A stretch of 64,000 bases of DNA from Oligoflexales bacterium (GCA_023301465.1 JALZUQ010000001.1:1-64000), one strand, 5' to 3'. Counted from the stretch's first letter, positions 17,617 to 27,284 are shown. Notes: generated by a model from the sequence alone, not told the origin. A program made the numbers and translations.

Positions 17617-18324
17617 ATGCAGGTTATTGCTCACCGCGGCTCGAATCGTGAAGCCACTGAAAACACAAGGGCTGCCTTTGAAAAAGCTGTTTTAGACGGC
17701 AGTGACAGAATTGAACTAGATCTTCAAATCACAAAAGATCATAAAGTTATAATTTTTCATGATGCAGAAATTGAACACCAACGCATCAACTCGTTAAAAC
17801 TAAATGAGGTTCTAGAAATATTTAAGACAAACAACACTGAACTTCTAACTCTAGATGAAGTTCTTGGAGAGTTTGCAAGTCGAATCGAACTCAACCTTGA
17901 AATCAAACCTGAACACTCAAAAATACCGAACATTCTTCTAAACAAGCTTCAAAATAAAAATAATAAACCCGTCATTATCTCTAGTTTTTATCCACAACCC
18001 CTAAAAGAATGCTCTGAGTTAGGGGTTGCGGCAAAAACCGCTTTTCTTTGGGAAGACGAAAGTGCTGACCGATTCGATAAGAACGGTTTTATTCAAATCA
18101 TGCAAGACCTCGGGTGCAATATCTTTCACCCTCATTGCGATATGGTAGATGAAGCAATGATCACACTTGCAAAGCAACACAACTGGTTAGTTTATCCTTG
18201 GGTTCCAATGGCTGGAGAACAACAACCAGAAGTTTTATGGGGCAAACTATTTCATCTGGGGGTAGATGGACTTTGTACGAATCTACCAAAAGAGCTTAAA
18301 TCTTGGGTAAAAGATCAGGTCTGA
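17617..18324 (+). CDS. Glycerophosphodiester phosphodiesterase
   Basis: A 235-residue GDPD-fold enzyme that hydrolyses glycerophosphodiesters to glycerol 3-phosphate and alcohol. It has the first catalytic histidine in IAHRGSNREATENT (His6), the metal ligands in IELDLQITKD, the second histidine in FHDAEI, and ELNLEIKPE. No signal peptide, so it is cytoplasmic and UgpQ-like. AAGGGG lies before the ATG. Its 3' end overlaps the convergent ribD gene by 29 bases. Confidence 0.9.
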   Translation: MQVIAHRGSNREATENTRAAFEKAVLDGSDRIELDLQITKDHKVIIFHDAEIEHQRINSLKLNEVLEIFKTNNTELLTLDEVLGEFASRIELNLEIKPEHSKIPNILLNKLQNKNNKPVIISSFYPQPLKECSELGVAAKTAFLWEDESADRFDKNGFIQIMQDLGCNIFHPHCDMVDEAMITLAKQHNWLVYPWVPMAGEQQPEVLWGKLFHLGVDGLCTNLPKELKSWVKDQV

Positions 18325-19426
18325 CATATTCTTGTAGTCTATGGCCTGAAAGCTCTAGCTCTTTACAAAGATCAAACTGGAATGGGTTTTTAGATTGATA
18401 CCACGCAATAGCTGATGGAGATTTCATGTTTTTGTCCCCGCTAAACTTATACACACGGTCAACCACGCCCTCATCAAAAAACGATGCGTGGGTTGACGCC
18501 CCACCCTCTACTAGTATGCTTTGAATTAAATAGTCTTTACGAAGTGATTTTAGGATATATTGAAGATGATAGTTTTGACTTTCAACATACATTGAAGTCA
18601 AACCATCGAAATCTTCTGAGGTTTGAGAGCTATGTACTAAAATAGTTTTCTTTCGAATGTTTTTTAAAAGAGTTTTTTGATCTGCTAAGGTTTTTAAGTC
18701 TTTATCTAATATGATTCGCCATGGGATTTTTTCATCCATAAAATTTAATCTCGGAAGCAAATTTGGTTTGTCTAACTCTACTGTCTTTCTTCCCACAAGA
18801 ACTGCATCATAATAGTGGCGAAGTAAATGTCCGTAGTTTCGACATTCTTCATTCGTGACCCAACGCCTAGAGTCTCCTTGTTCGGCAATATAACCATCCT
18901 TACTTACGGCAGTTTTTACAGCGATAAATGGCCTGTTTTTATTTGTGCACGTAAACAAAAACGGTGCTATGAGGTCTTGATACCGGGCTACTTCTTCATT
19001 ATTGTTTGCTTTAGAAAAACTTCCGTTATCTCCAACCAATGGATTTGGATCATCTAGCAAATAACAAACTTCTTTTAATTTTTCTTTTTTTATTAATTCA
19101 GCACACGCCGGTGTTTTCCCTTTGTGTGTGCAAGGTTGCAAATTGACATAAATTTTACATTCCGAAAGATCAGGTTTTTGGGTTTTTGCCATTTGGATTG
19201 CATGCACCTCAGCATGATGAGACCCATATTGCTCATGATATCCATAGCCAAGCAAAGCATTGTCTTTGTCTAACACCACCGCACCCACTAGTGGGTTTGG
19301 AGAAACTTTGCCCATCCCTTTTATAGCAAGTCTAAAACAAAGCTCAAAAGGCATTGAAATAAGTTCGCCTAAAATAATTTGTTTTTTTTGAAATAAAAGC
19401 TGAAAAAAATTATCTTGCTTACTCAT
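18296..19426 (-). CDS. ribD: Bifunctional riboflavin biosynthesis deaminase/reductase RibD
   Basis: A 376-residue enzyme that deaminates and reduces the pyrimidine intermediate of riboflavin synthesis. The deaminase half has the zinc and catalytic residues in SHHAEVHAI and PCTHKGKTPAC. The reductase half has the substrate region of the DHFR-like fold (AVKTAVSKDGYIA, VLVGRKTVELDKPNL) and the late VEGGAST motif. I take ATG 19426, which overlaps the upstream pilin-like gene stop as TGATG. It is unusual that ribD is coupled to a pseudopilin and dksA rather than to ribE, ribA or ribH. Confidence 0.93.
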   Translation of the reverse strand: MSKQDNFFQLLFQKKQIILGELISMPFELCFRLAIKGMGKVSPNPLVGAVVLDKDNALLGYGYHEQYGSHHAEVHAIQMAKTQKPDLSECKIYVNLQPCTHKGKTPACAELIKKEKLKEVCYLLDDPNPLVGDNGSFSKANNNEEVARYQDLIAPFLFTCTNKNRPFIAVKTAVSKDGYIAEQGDSRRWVTNEECRNYGHLLRHYYDAVLVGRKTVELDKPNLLPRLNFMDEKIPWRIILDKDLKTLADQKTLLKNIRKKTILVHSSQTSEDFDGLTSMYVESQNYHLQYILKSLRKDYLIQSILVEGGASTHASFFDEGVVDRVYKFSGDKNMKSPSAIAWYQSKNPFQFDLCKELELSGHRLQEYVRPDLLPKI

Positions 19427-20049
19427 CAAGTGCAAGTCTTTGTTCCGTTTAGTACTCCTGCACACGAACGTGCTTGGAAAATCTCAGTTGGAGTTTTATT
19501 GTCATCATCTTTGGTAAGAGGGTCTTGACCATCTCGCCAAGTTAGGATTTTTAAATATTTTGTTGAGGTAGCTAAAGCTGGATCACCAACAGCTTCACAT
19601 CGAACAGAATAGTTCCATTTACCTAGATAACGACCGTTTTCACGGCCAGCTTTACTGGGATCTGAAGCCGTTTGTGATCTACCAATTTCTGCAGACACAC
19701 CATTAAGAGGAACAATGGAGACCCTCTCATCTGAAGGAGGATAACCATAAGTTTCCGTCACTCGGGCATTGATCTGATCACACGTTTCAGCCCTCAACAC
19801 AGTTTCTGGTGCTGGGTCAGCAGCTAACGCAGATAAAGTAGCACAACAATCCATCAACGCTACTGTTTTTGTAACTTGGGCTTTACCTCTTGTTTGAGAC
19901 AAAGAGTTTGATCCATTAAATTGATCCGTCACCAACCGCATCGCCACTGCAACAGCAATACCAAACAAACTAACGGTAATTAAAGCAGTCAAGATATTAA
20001 ACCCTGACTCTTTTCCTTCCGCTGTGTGTTTTGGAAAAAAGTTCTTCAT
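19426..20049 (-). CDS. Type IV pilin/pseudopilin-like protein lacking Glu5
   Basis: A 207-residue secreted protein. The N-terminus has a charged leader ending KESG, then F17 and a hydrophobic helix (FNILTALITVSLFGIAVAVA), matching a class III (pilin-like) leader cut between Gly16 and Phe17. Position +5 of the mature protein is Thr, not the usual Glu; lack of Glu5 is typical of GspK-like tip pseudopilins. The C-terminal domain has several cysteines (CC, C in CDQIN, RCEA, SCAG, TCT) and may be disulfide-bonded. It sits between dksA and ribD with one-base overlaps on both sides. Other pilus genes are not in the window. I do not recognise a named family. Confidence 0.7.
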   Translation of the reverse strand: MKNFFPKHTAEGKESGFNILTALITVSLFGIAVAVAMRLVTDQFNGSNSLSQTRGKAQVTKTVALMDCCATLSALAADPAPETVLRAETCDQINARVTETYGYPPSDERVSIVPLNGVSAEIGRSQTASDPSKAGRENGRYLGKWNYSVRCEAVGDPALATSTKYLKILTWRDGQDPLTKDDDNKTPTEIFQARSCAGVLNGTKTCT

Positions 20050-20861
20050 TAACTGAGTTCTTCGGATTCATCATCCGCAACACCGCGTCCGGATTTTTTC
20101 ATTTTTTCGAGCTGTTCTTTAAACTTCACGCTATGTCTTGTCCAAGGGCTAAGCTCTAATCTTCTTTTTGGAATAATCTCGCCAGTTCCTTCACAGTAGC
20201 CAAAATCACCGGTTTCAATTTTAGAAATCGCGTGCTCGATTAAATTCAATAGCTTTCTGTCTCGGTCCAACAGTCTAAACTGAAGGTTTTGCTCAATCGT
20301 CGCAGAAGCTAAATCTACTTCATCAGACATTTCATTGCGGTCTAATTCCATATTACCGCTACTTAATATCTCTTTTGCTTTTTTGAGTATTTTTTGTTTT
20401 TCGGCTTGAAGTAGGTCTTTGAAAAAAACCATGTCTTCTGGGCTAAATACCTCATGTTCTGCCGAGTCAGCATCATCGAGTTGCTTGCCCATGATTAGAG
20501 TTGCTACTTTTTTCTTTGGTGTTTTAGGTTTTGAATCTTTAACTTTTTCTACTTTCTTTACAGGTTTGGCGGGCTTCGTAGTCACTTTTCCTGATATCTT
20601 TTTACCAACATCTTTAACTTTTTTTGAAATCTTAGAAACTAGCGAAGGTGTCTTCTTAGTGACTTTCTTCGAGGTTTTTTTTAAGACCTTTTTGCTTACT
20701 TTTTTTGCGACCTTTTTAGCCGTTTTTTTCTTAACTACTTTTTTAGCAACCTTTTTGGTGGCTTTCTTTTTTGTGGTTTTAGATTTTTTAGCAGTTACCT
20801 TTTTTTTGGCAGTCTTTTTCGTTGCCGTACTCTTTTTGGTTTTTTTCTTTTTCTTAGCCAT
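20049..20861 (-). CDS. DksA/TraR-family regulator with histone H1-like lysine-rich N-terminal tail
   Basis: A 270-residue fusion. About the first 115 residues are a Lys/Ala/Thr/Val tail of KKxxKK repeats like histone H1 or bacterial H1-like proteins. The rest is a DksA-like domain: a coiled coil with the tip motif DEVDLA (the DxxDxA motif that inserts in the RNA polymerase secondary channel), then FGYCEGTGEIIPKRRLE. The zinc site is degenerate: only one of the four usual cysteines remains (CEGT; later HSVK in place of CVDC). ATG 20861 has AGAGGG upstream; an in-frame TTG is two codons earlier. Probably binds DNA through the tail and RNA polymerase through the coiled coil; that combination is inferred. 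Confidence 0.85.
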   Translation of the reverse strand: MAKKKKKTKKSTATKKTAKKKVTAKKSKTTKKKATKKVAKKVVKKKTAKKVAKKVSKKVLKKTSKKVTKKTPSLVSKISKKVKDVGKKISGKVTTKPAKPVKKVEKVKDSKPKTPKKKVATLIMGKQLDDADSAEHEVFSPEDMVFFKDLLQAEKQKILKKAKEILSSGNMELDRNEMSDEVDLASATIEQNLQFRLLDRDRKLLNLIEHAISKIETGDFGYCEGTGEIIPKRRLELSPWTRHSVKFKEQLEKMKKSGRGVADDESEELS

Positions 20862-20919
20862 TAGCAATAACCCTCTACTTAAAATCTGAACACACTATTC
20901 TAAACAAAATTCGTAAAAA

Positions 20920-23613
20920 TCACACTGATTTGTTCGTAACGTTACTAGAAAACAATCCATCAAGAGGTAAACCCATTTGTTGACCACTTTCTAGCAAGCT
21001 TTTAAGATCGTTAATAATGTTCAGTGCTTGAAGTGGTGTTGTTCGGTGAATACGCACCATCTTCAATCTGCTTATTATTTCATCAGCTCGTAAGTCTTCC
21101 TTGGCCTTTGCCGATGCAGCACCTTGTATTTTATTATCCCAAAGTGCCGGCTCTTCTTGGCTTTGCTTTAGGGAGCTTTCTGAGTGAACCTCATCAAAAG
21201 CATCAATACGGTTCTTTGCATTTGTAACCAATTCCTTTGGAAGCCCCGCTAACTTTGCAACTTCAATCCCAAATGAGTATGAAGTCGCACCTTCTACCAA
21301 CTTATGAGTAAAACGTATCCCCTCGTCACCTTGTTTTTCAACTTGAGTTTGTCTAAAGATAACTCCTTGAAGTTCTTTAGCCTTGTCAATTAAACCATGG
21401 TAATGAGTCGCGAATAAACCATAAGGTTTAATGTTTTTGGATAAAAACTCTAAAATAGCAAATGCTAACGCCCTTCCATCTTGGGTTGAAGTACCTCGGC
21501 CAACCTCATCTAAAATGACTAAACTGTTTTCTGTTGCGTTTCTTAAGATATAAGCTGTTTCAGACATCTCCACCATAAAAGTAGACTGACCACCCGCGAT
21601 GTTATCAGAAGCACCAATTCTTGTGAAAACATTGTCAAACAAAGGCATGATAGCTGAGTGGGCTGGAACGAAACCAAGGCTTTGGCTCAATAAAACTGCA
21701 ACCGCAAGCTGCCTCATGACTGTTGATTTACCCGCCATATTTGGTCCAGTGATAAGCATTAAATTTTGCGAAGCAGATAACTCAATATCGTTTGGAATAA
21801 AATGGTGTTCACCCATAAAGTATTCCACAACCGGGTGGCGAGATGATTCTAGCTTTAGTTTTTTATCGGCAAACTCAACCTTGCAAAAATGAGAGTCTTT
21901 AATCAGTTGGGCTGTTGAACTCCAAAAATCAAGCTTTGCAACCTGATGTGCAAAATCCATAAGATGATCTGACTGTTCTTCAAGCCTATCCAATAAGTGG
22001 TGATAAATCTCCAGTTCTATAGAAGAAATTTGATCTTGAGATTCAACGATTGCTTCATCTAATACAATCAATTCATCCGTGATAAATCGCTCGTTATTTA
22101 CCATGGTTTGTTTGCGGATAAAGTAATCTGGAACCTTGCCTAAATTAGACTTCGTTACTTCTAATAATAGCCCGTAGGTCTTGTGTCTTTTGACTTTGAG
22201 GCTGTGTATTCCCGTTTTGGTTTTTAGCTCATCAAGGTAGTCATCAATTTTTTGTTGTCCTTGAAGAATCATTTCACGGCATTGATCTAACTTTCCAGAC
22301 ACACCTTCTTTTACAACACTAAAACCATCATTAAAATCGGAGGCTTCCGACAGCAATGTTCTAGAAATATATATCGCTACGTCTTCGATATTATCAAGAA
22401 CCTGAAAACTATTATAAACATACCGAGGTGATACTTTGATGATTTCACGAAAGCCATTCTTAAGCTCTAGAAGATCTTGAATAGAGTTGCCTAAATGAGC
22501 TAACTCGCGAGGTTTGATCCTTCTCGTTCGAACACGGTGTGCGTATCTTTCTAAGTCACATGTTTTCTTGAGAGTTGTTCGTAGTTGACTAGTAAACTCA
22601 CTGTTTAAATCCGCCATCCACGAAACAGCCGTTTGGCGGTCGCGAATCTTATCTTTGTTTAATAAAGGCTTTAAGAGTGAGTTTCTAAGTTGTCTCGCAC
22701 CCATCGGAGTAAGCGTTCTTTTTACAACGTCAAACAAACTACCTTTGACTTGTTTTGTATGTGAACTCTCAAAAACTTCAAGGTCACGAATGACGTTTGA
22801 TGATAACTCCATACGATCACTTGCGTGAAGAGACGTTGCACGACAAATACTTTTATTTGATAAGCCGAGTGTTTCAAGATAATCAAAGCAAGCTGCTAAC
22901 ACTTGATAGTCATACTCCTCAAAAGAATCTGCTACTGAAATATCGTTAGACTCAATAAGCTTTTTTGCCAGAGGCACGTCTTGAAGATACTTTTCTGGCA
23001 GCACACTCACCGTATGCTTTTGATGCGGAAAGAACTGCTCTAGTGTGCTCTCCAGTTTTTTACTAAAGAAGCTTCTCACCACAAGTTCTTTTGGTCTGTG
23101 CTTTGAAACCATCTTCAAAACATCTTCCATTGTCTTTTGGTGGCAATAACGAGCGGTACCCGTTGAAACATCAATGAGGAATACATGGATTTTTTCTGTT
23201 TTTGGGTCTTCACAAAAAGACATAATCCAATGGGATTCATCTGGCTCTAAAGATTCAATGTCTTCAATAGAGCCCGGCGTATAGATTCTTGTGATATCTC
23301 TTTTGACAAGACCTTTCGCAGCACTTGCCTCTTCAACTTGTTCAGCAATAGCTACTTTCATGCCGCGTCTTAGTAATTTATTTAAATAGTTTTTATAACT
23401 ATGATGAGGGATTCCACAAAAAGGGACTTTGGTTTTATCGCCTTTTTCTCTTGATGTTAAAACAATCTCAAGAATAGGAGCTACCTCTTCGGCGTCCTTA
23501 TCAAATATTTCATAAAAATCACCCATGCGAAAAAACATGATGGCATCACCCGCTTTTTCTTTTAGTTGGTAATACTGACGCATCATGGGAGTAAGCTGTT
23601 GTGAGTTTTGCAA
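20920..23613 (-). CDS. mutS: DNA mismatch repair protein MutS
   Basis: About 897 residues, a full-length MutS1. The mismatch-binding domain has GDFYEIF (Phe-x-Glu wedge at 35-37 counted from the upstream GTG), followed by connector, core lever and clamp domains. The ATPase has GPNMAGKSTVMRQLA near 620, VILDEVGRGTSTQDG, and ATHYH. A GTG at 23619 is possible, but AAAAAGG lies 7 bases before the TTG at 23613 and only one before the GTG, so I favour TTG. mutL is not in the window. The gene stands alone, upstream of ribD-side genes and downstream of tRNA-His. Confidence 0.96.
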   Translation of the reverse strand: MQNSQQLTPMMRQYYQLKEKAGDAIMFFRMGDFYEIFDKDAEEVAPILEIVLTSREKGDKTKVPFCGIPHHSYKNYLNKLLRRGMKVAIAEQVEEASAAKGLVKRDITRIYTPGSIEDIESLEPDESHWIMSFCEDPKTEKIHVFLIDVSTGTARYCHQKTMEDVLKMVSKHRPKELVVRSFFSKKLESTLEQFFPHQKHTVSVLPEKYLQDVPLAKKLIESNDISVADSFEEYDYQVLAACFDYLETLGLSNKSICRATSLHASDRMELSSNVIRDLEVFESSHTKQVKGSLFDVVKRTLTPMGARQLRNSLLKPLLNKDKIRDRQTAVSWMADLNSEFTSQLRTTLKKTCDLERYAHRVRTRRIKPRELAHLGNSIQDLLELKNGFREIIKVSPRYVYNSFQVLDNIEDVAIYISRTLLSEASDFNDGFSVVKEGVSGKLDQCREMILQGQQKIDDYLDELKTKTGIHSLKVKRHKTYGLLLEVTKSNLGKVPDYFIRKQTMVNNERFITDELIVLDEAIVESQDQISSIELEIYHHLLDRLEEQSDHLMDFAHQVAKLDFWSSTAQLIKDSHFCKVEFADKKLKLESSRHPVVEYFMGEHHFIPNDIELSASQNLMLITGPNMAGKSTVMRQLAVAVLLSQSLGFVPAHSAIMPLFDNVFTRIGASDNIAGGQSTFMVEMSETAYILRNATENSLVILDEVGRGTSTQDGRALAFAILEFLSKNIKPYGLFATHYHGLIDKAKELQGVIFRQTQVEKQGDEGIRFTHKLVEGATSYSFGIEVAKLAGLPKELVTNAKNRIDAFDEVHSESSLKQSQEEPALWDNKIQGAASAKAKEDLRADEIISRLKMVRIHRTTPLQALNIINDLKSLLESGQQMGLPLDGLFSSNVTNKSV

Positions 23614-23814
23614 TTTCACACCTTTTTAAGATGGTTGATTCTTCTATAGAAAGTACTAAAATTTGATGCCGCCGACAATTGCATTCACAGGCCGTAAGCC
23701 CTGTGCCACAGGAAAAAACCTTGGTCAAAAAATAAGCTCATCATTGAGGGATACAATAATAATAAGATGTCTTAGAAATTTATAAGCTAGATTAGGCTAT
23801 TTATATAAGAAATA

Positions 23815-23891
23815 TGGGGTGGCTGAAGGGGATTGAACCCTCGAATGCCGGAATCACAATCCGGTGCGTTAACCACTTCGCCACAGCCACC
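23815..23891 (-). tRNA. tRNA-His (anticodon GTG)
   Basis: The minus strand folds as a 77-base cloverleaf. The acceptor GTGGCTG pairs with CAGCCAC, with an extra 5' G(-1) opposite the discriminator C, the hallmark of bacterial tRNA-His. The anticodon loop is ATTGTGAT with anticodon GTG, the T-loop is TTCAATC, and CCA is encoded. The flanking sequence 23620-23814 holds the mutS promoter region and no gene I can see. Confidence 0.97.
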
Positions 23892-24012
23892 ACAGGGTAA
23901 AGAACATATCCCTATTTACCAAGCATATCAACTGCTATGCTTGACTAATAAAAAATATTTATTAAGCTAATGGCTAAATGTTAGAAACTAAAGCATAAAA
24001 AGGAGTTACAAA

Positions 24013-24936
24013 GTGATAGAAGTCACCGGATTATGCAAAAATTTTGGTAGTGTAAAAGCCCTAGACAACGTCAGCTTTAAAGTAGAGCAAGGACAGATCG
24101 TTGGTTTTTTGGGCTCTAATGGTGCCGGAAAAACGACCACTATGGATATTCTCACTGGCTGCCTAGGGGCTGACCAAGGAGATGCTAAGATTTCAGGGTT
24201 TGATATTACTGAAAACCCCATCGAAGCAAAAAGACGCTTAGGCTACCTGCCCGATGAACCACCACTACACTTGGAGATGCAAGTAGATGATTATATCACT
24301 TACGCCGCAAAACTAAATCAGGTTCCTAGCAGCAAAATTAAAAATCAGGTTCAAAAAATCATAGACCGGCTTGACCTTGGTTCTGTTAGGTCTCGACTTA
24401 TTGGAAATCTTTCAAAAGGATTTAAGCAAAGAGTAGGACTCGCACAAGCCCTTGTCCACGACCCTGAAGTTCTTATTTTAGATGAGCCCACTGAAGGCTT
24501 AGACCCAAAACAAATCGCCGAGATTCGTACTTTAATTAGAGAGCTCTCTGGTGATCATACTATTTTACTAAGCTCCCATATATTATCAGAGGTTGAAAAC
24601 ACTTGTGACAACCTAGTGATTATTAACAGTGGAAAAATCGTCGCACAAGGGACTTACAATGATATTGTAGGACAAAAAAACAGTGGGCCTATTTATGAAC
24701 TAACCGTTGAAGAAAATGCTCATAAACTTGCTGATGAACTCGAAAAGTTCTCTGGCATGGGTGAGTCCACCGCAATGTCTGGAACCAGTATTCGCCTTGT
24801 TTTAGGAAACAACGTGAACAAGTCTATTTTAGATGAAGTTGCAAAAACCACACTTGATGGTGGTTATGGGCTAAGAGGCCTTGAATTCAAACCACAGTCT
24901 TTAGAACAAGTGTTTTTTAATCTTACAAAATCATAA
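24013..24936 (+). CDS. ABC transporter ATP-binding protein (GldA/NosF-like)
   Basis: A 307-residue ATPase with GSNGAGKTTT (Walker A, about 35-43), LSKGFKQRVGLAQAL (signature), VLILDEPTEGLD (Walker B) and the H-loop in LLSSHI. A C-terminal extension of about 80 residues follows, as in GldA/CcmA-type subunits. Start GTG with AGGAG upstream. It is first in a four-gene plus-strand operon with a permease, a GldG-like protein and a DUF4340 protein. In Bacteroidetes the GldAFG set serves gliding motility; in other Gram-negatives the same operon is common and its substrate is unknown. Confidence 0.92.
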   Translation: MIEVTGLCKNFGSVKALDNVSFKVEQGQIVGFLGSNGAGKTTTMDILTGCLGADQGDAKISGFDITENPIEAKRRLGYLPDEPPLHLEMQVDDYITYAAKLNQVPSSKIKNQVQKIIDRLDLGSVRSRLIGNLSKGFKQRVGLAQALVHDPEVLILDEPTEGLDPKQIAEIRTLIRELSGDHTILLSSHILSEVENTCDNLVIINSGKIVAQGTYNDIVGQKNSGPIYELTVEENAHKLADELEKFSGMGESTAMSGTSIRLVLGNNVNKSILDEVAKTTLDGGYGLRGLEFKPQSLEQVFFNLTKS

Positions 24937-24947
24937 GGAGGTTTTTT

Positions 24948-25712
24948 ATGGGTGCCATATCTACGATTGCATTAAGAGACCTTAAAAGTTTCTTTCGCTC
25001 TCTAACAGGTCCAACTGTTTTTTTCTTGTTTTTACTTTTTATTGGAATTTTCTTTTATGGGTTCATTGGAAAGTTCATGACTATGAAACAAGATGCCATA
25101 CAAACTGGCGGTGGTGGAGCAACCCTTGAAGATCTTCTTCAAGCTATATACGCAAATATTCATTTTATTTTACTTTTTATCATTCCCGCAATCACTATGG
25201 GTACCTTTGCCGCTGAACAAAAAAACCATTGCGATAGACTTTTTAAAAGTGCTCCCGTTAGTTCACTACAAGTTGTTTTAGGAAAGTACTTTGCATGCCT
25301 TGGTTTAATGACCATGGTACTAATCGCATCGCTTATCTATCCTCTATTTCTTGCTTATTATGGAAACCCCGATATCGGTGTGATTTTTGGGGGTTTTCTA
25401 GGCTTGTTTTTATTGATAGCCAGTCAACTAGCTTTTGGGGTTTGGGTTTCTTCGATGACGAGCAACCAACTGATTGCGTTTATCTTTACCATGAGTGGAT
25501 TGTTCTTACTTTTAGTCCTAAATTTTATGGTGCCAGATCTTACCAGTGCAAACGAAGCACAGGAAGCCCTTAAGTACATCGCTACTACTGATCACCTTCA
25601 CTCTTTTCTAAAAGGCACCATTCAAGTGAAAGACTTAACTTATTTCCTTTTATTTACAATTATCTTTTTGTTCTTTTCAAACGTCTCACTTGACTCACAA
25701 AGGTGGAGGTAA
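24948..25712 (+). CDS. ABC-2 type permease (GldF-like)
   Basis: A 254-residue membrane protein with six hydrophobic segments in the ABC-2 layout: a first helix after AIRDLKSFFRS, a periplasmic loop with a Gly-rich patch, then QKNHCDRLFKSAPVSS before the next helix pair, typical of the coupling region. A perfect AAGGAGG precedes the ATG. It partners the ATPase encoded 11 bases upstream. Confidence 0.88.
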   Translation: MGAISTIALRDLKSFFRSLTGPTVFFLFLLFIGIFFYGFIGKFMTMKQDAIQTGGGGATLEDLLQAIYANIHFILLFIIPAITMGTFAAEQKNHCDRLFKSAPVSSLQVVLGKYFACLGLMTMVLIASLIYPLFLAYYGNPDIGVIFGGFLGLFLLIASQLAFGVWVSSMTSNQLIAFIFTMSGLFLLLVLNFMVPDLTSANEAQEALKYIATTDHLHSFLKGTIQVKDLTYFLLFTIIFLFFSNVSLDSQRWR

Positions 25713-25715
25713 CAC

Positions 25716-27284
25716 ATGAAAACACTTACTCTTATTCTTCCGTTTCTATCTTTTATATTGGCGTTTACGGGTGCCATTTTAAAAGCAACCTTTACCACTG
25801 AACCTGCATTTGGAATCTCAGCGTGGATTCTTGCGGGGGTTTGCATCATCGCATGGGCTGCACTTGATTTTCAAAAACTTGCTGGGTTTTTTGGGCGTAA
25901 GGGTGCAAAGTATGGGGCAAGCTCTGGTGCTATCGTCGTTTTAGGAGTTGTTCTTGCTCTTGGTGCTGCGTTTTTAAGTAACCGAGCACGCTTTAACAAA
26001 AGCTTTGATCTCACAAAACAAAAACTAAATACTTTATCAGACGAGTCTATAAAAGTAGCACAAAAAGCCAATAAGACTGAAACTCCTATTGAGCTCATTG
26101 CCTTTTTTGACAACGCAGATGCAAAAAGACAATTTTCTGATTTACTTGAAAAGTATGAAACTGCCGGCGTCAATGTAAATACGACATACTACAACCCTAA
26201 AGCAGACATCGAAAAAGCAAAAAGCTACAACATCACACAACTCAATCAAGTGATCATCAAGCACAACAACAAAGAATCACGCTTCTCGGTTTTTAATGAA
26301 AACAACATGACCAATGAACTTGCAAAAATCATTGTTTCTGGTGACAACACAATTTGTTTCACTAAAGGTCATGGTGAAGGAGAACTAAGAAACGGACAAG
26401 AAGCTGGGTTTGATTATGTAACGGAAGAGCTCTCGAACCTATACAAAGTAGAGCAAATTTCTATTTTAGAGAAACCCGGGGTCACTAATAGTTGTTCTGT
26501 AATCGTAGCCGCTGGTTTAATGTCCGACCTTCTGGAAGCTGAAGTGAAATTCTTAGAAGATTTTCTAAAAAGCGGTAAATCAGTACTACTGACTGTAAAC
26601 GCACTCATGGAAATCCCAAACATCAAGTCATTTACGAATAAACATGGAATAAGCGTAAACGACGATCTTATCATCACGCACCCGCAAGACCCCAGAAGAT
26701 CACAGCTTCAAGGAAGAACTATCGTGGATTCCTTTGAGCCTCATCCCATCACAAAAGTGTTTGAAGGCAATCTTGTGGCTGTCTTAGCTTCTAACCCTAG
26801 ATCATTAAGTGTTTCAGCTGAAGCTGCCGGAAACTTTAAGGCTGAAGCTATCGCTAAAACCTCGAAAACCATGATCAAGTTTAACAATATTGCAAAACGT
26901 GAAGACCTAGCAGACGCCATCGCCAAAAACGACATATCATCAAACGAGACTTATACTGTTGCAGCGGTTTCCGTTGGCAATGTGGATGCCGGTAAAGACA
27001 AACCAAAGCTAAAATCTAAACTAGCTGTTTTTGGAGCGGGCTCATTTGTAAATAATGAAATAAGACTTTCAAGCACCTTTGGCCTTAGTTTGTTTATGAA
27101 CACGATCAACTTCATGCTTGATCAAGGAGACTTAATATCTATTCGTCAAACAGAAAAAAAATCTAGCGATTTAAATTTATCGACACAATCTTCTAGGTGG
27201 ATGCTTTCTTCTATCGCGTTTTTATATCCATGTATCTTTTTTCTATCTGGAATCTTTTTTGCCGTGAGGAGAAAACAGTCTTGA
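25716..27284 (+). CDS. GldG-like ABC-type auxiliary protein
   Basis: A 522-residue membrane-anchored protein. Three N-terminal hydrophobic segments (about 4-25, 33-50, 65-88) precede a large periplasmic domain, and a final helix sits near 497-517. The soluble part has the GldG/IFT52-like pattern: the SLTKQKLNTLSDES-like start, LIAFFDNADAKRQF, CFTKGHGEGEL, and LLTVNALMEIPNI. It follows the permease after 3 bases with AGGTGGAGG upstream. It likely forms a complex with the GldA/F-like pair and the next gene product. Confidence 0.85.
   Translation: MKTLTLILPFLSFILAFTGAILKATFTTEPAFGISAWILAGVCIIAWAALDFQKLAGFFGRKGAKYGASSGAIVVLGVVLALGAAFLSNRARFNKSFDLTKQKLNTLSDESIKVAQKANKTETPIELIAFFDNADAKRQFSDLLEKYETAGVNVNTTYYNPKADIEKAKSYNITQLNQVIIKHNNKESRFSVFNENNMTNELAKIIVSGDNTICFTKGHGEGELRNGQEAGFDYVTEELSNLYKVEQISILEKPGVTNSCSVIVAAGLMSDLLEAEVKFLEDFLKSGKSVLLTVNALMEIPNIKSFTNKHGISVNDDLIITHPQDPRRSQLQGRTIVDSFEPHPITKVFEGNLVAVLASNPRSLSVSAEAAGNFKAEAIAKTSKTMIKFNNIAKREDLADAIAKNDISSNETYTVAAVSVGNVDAGKDKPKLKSKLAVFGAGSFVNNEIRLSSTFGLSLFMNTINFMLDQGDLISIRQTEKKSSDLNLSTQSSRWMLSSIAFLYPCIFFLSGIFFAVRRKQS

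Noticed and set aside
20419-20889. Plus-strand very hydrophobic ORF that looks like a membrane protein
   Set aside because: It is antisense to lysine codons of the H1-like tail (AAA/AAG read as Phe/Leu), so the hydrophobicity is an artefact.
23686-23705. Short hairpin upstream of mutS
   Set aside because: Only a 6-bp stem with no conserved context; likely chance.
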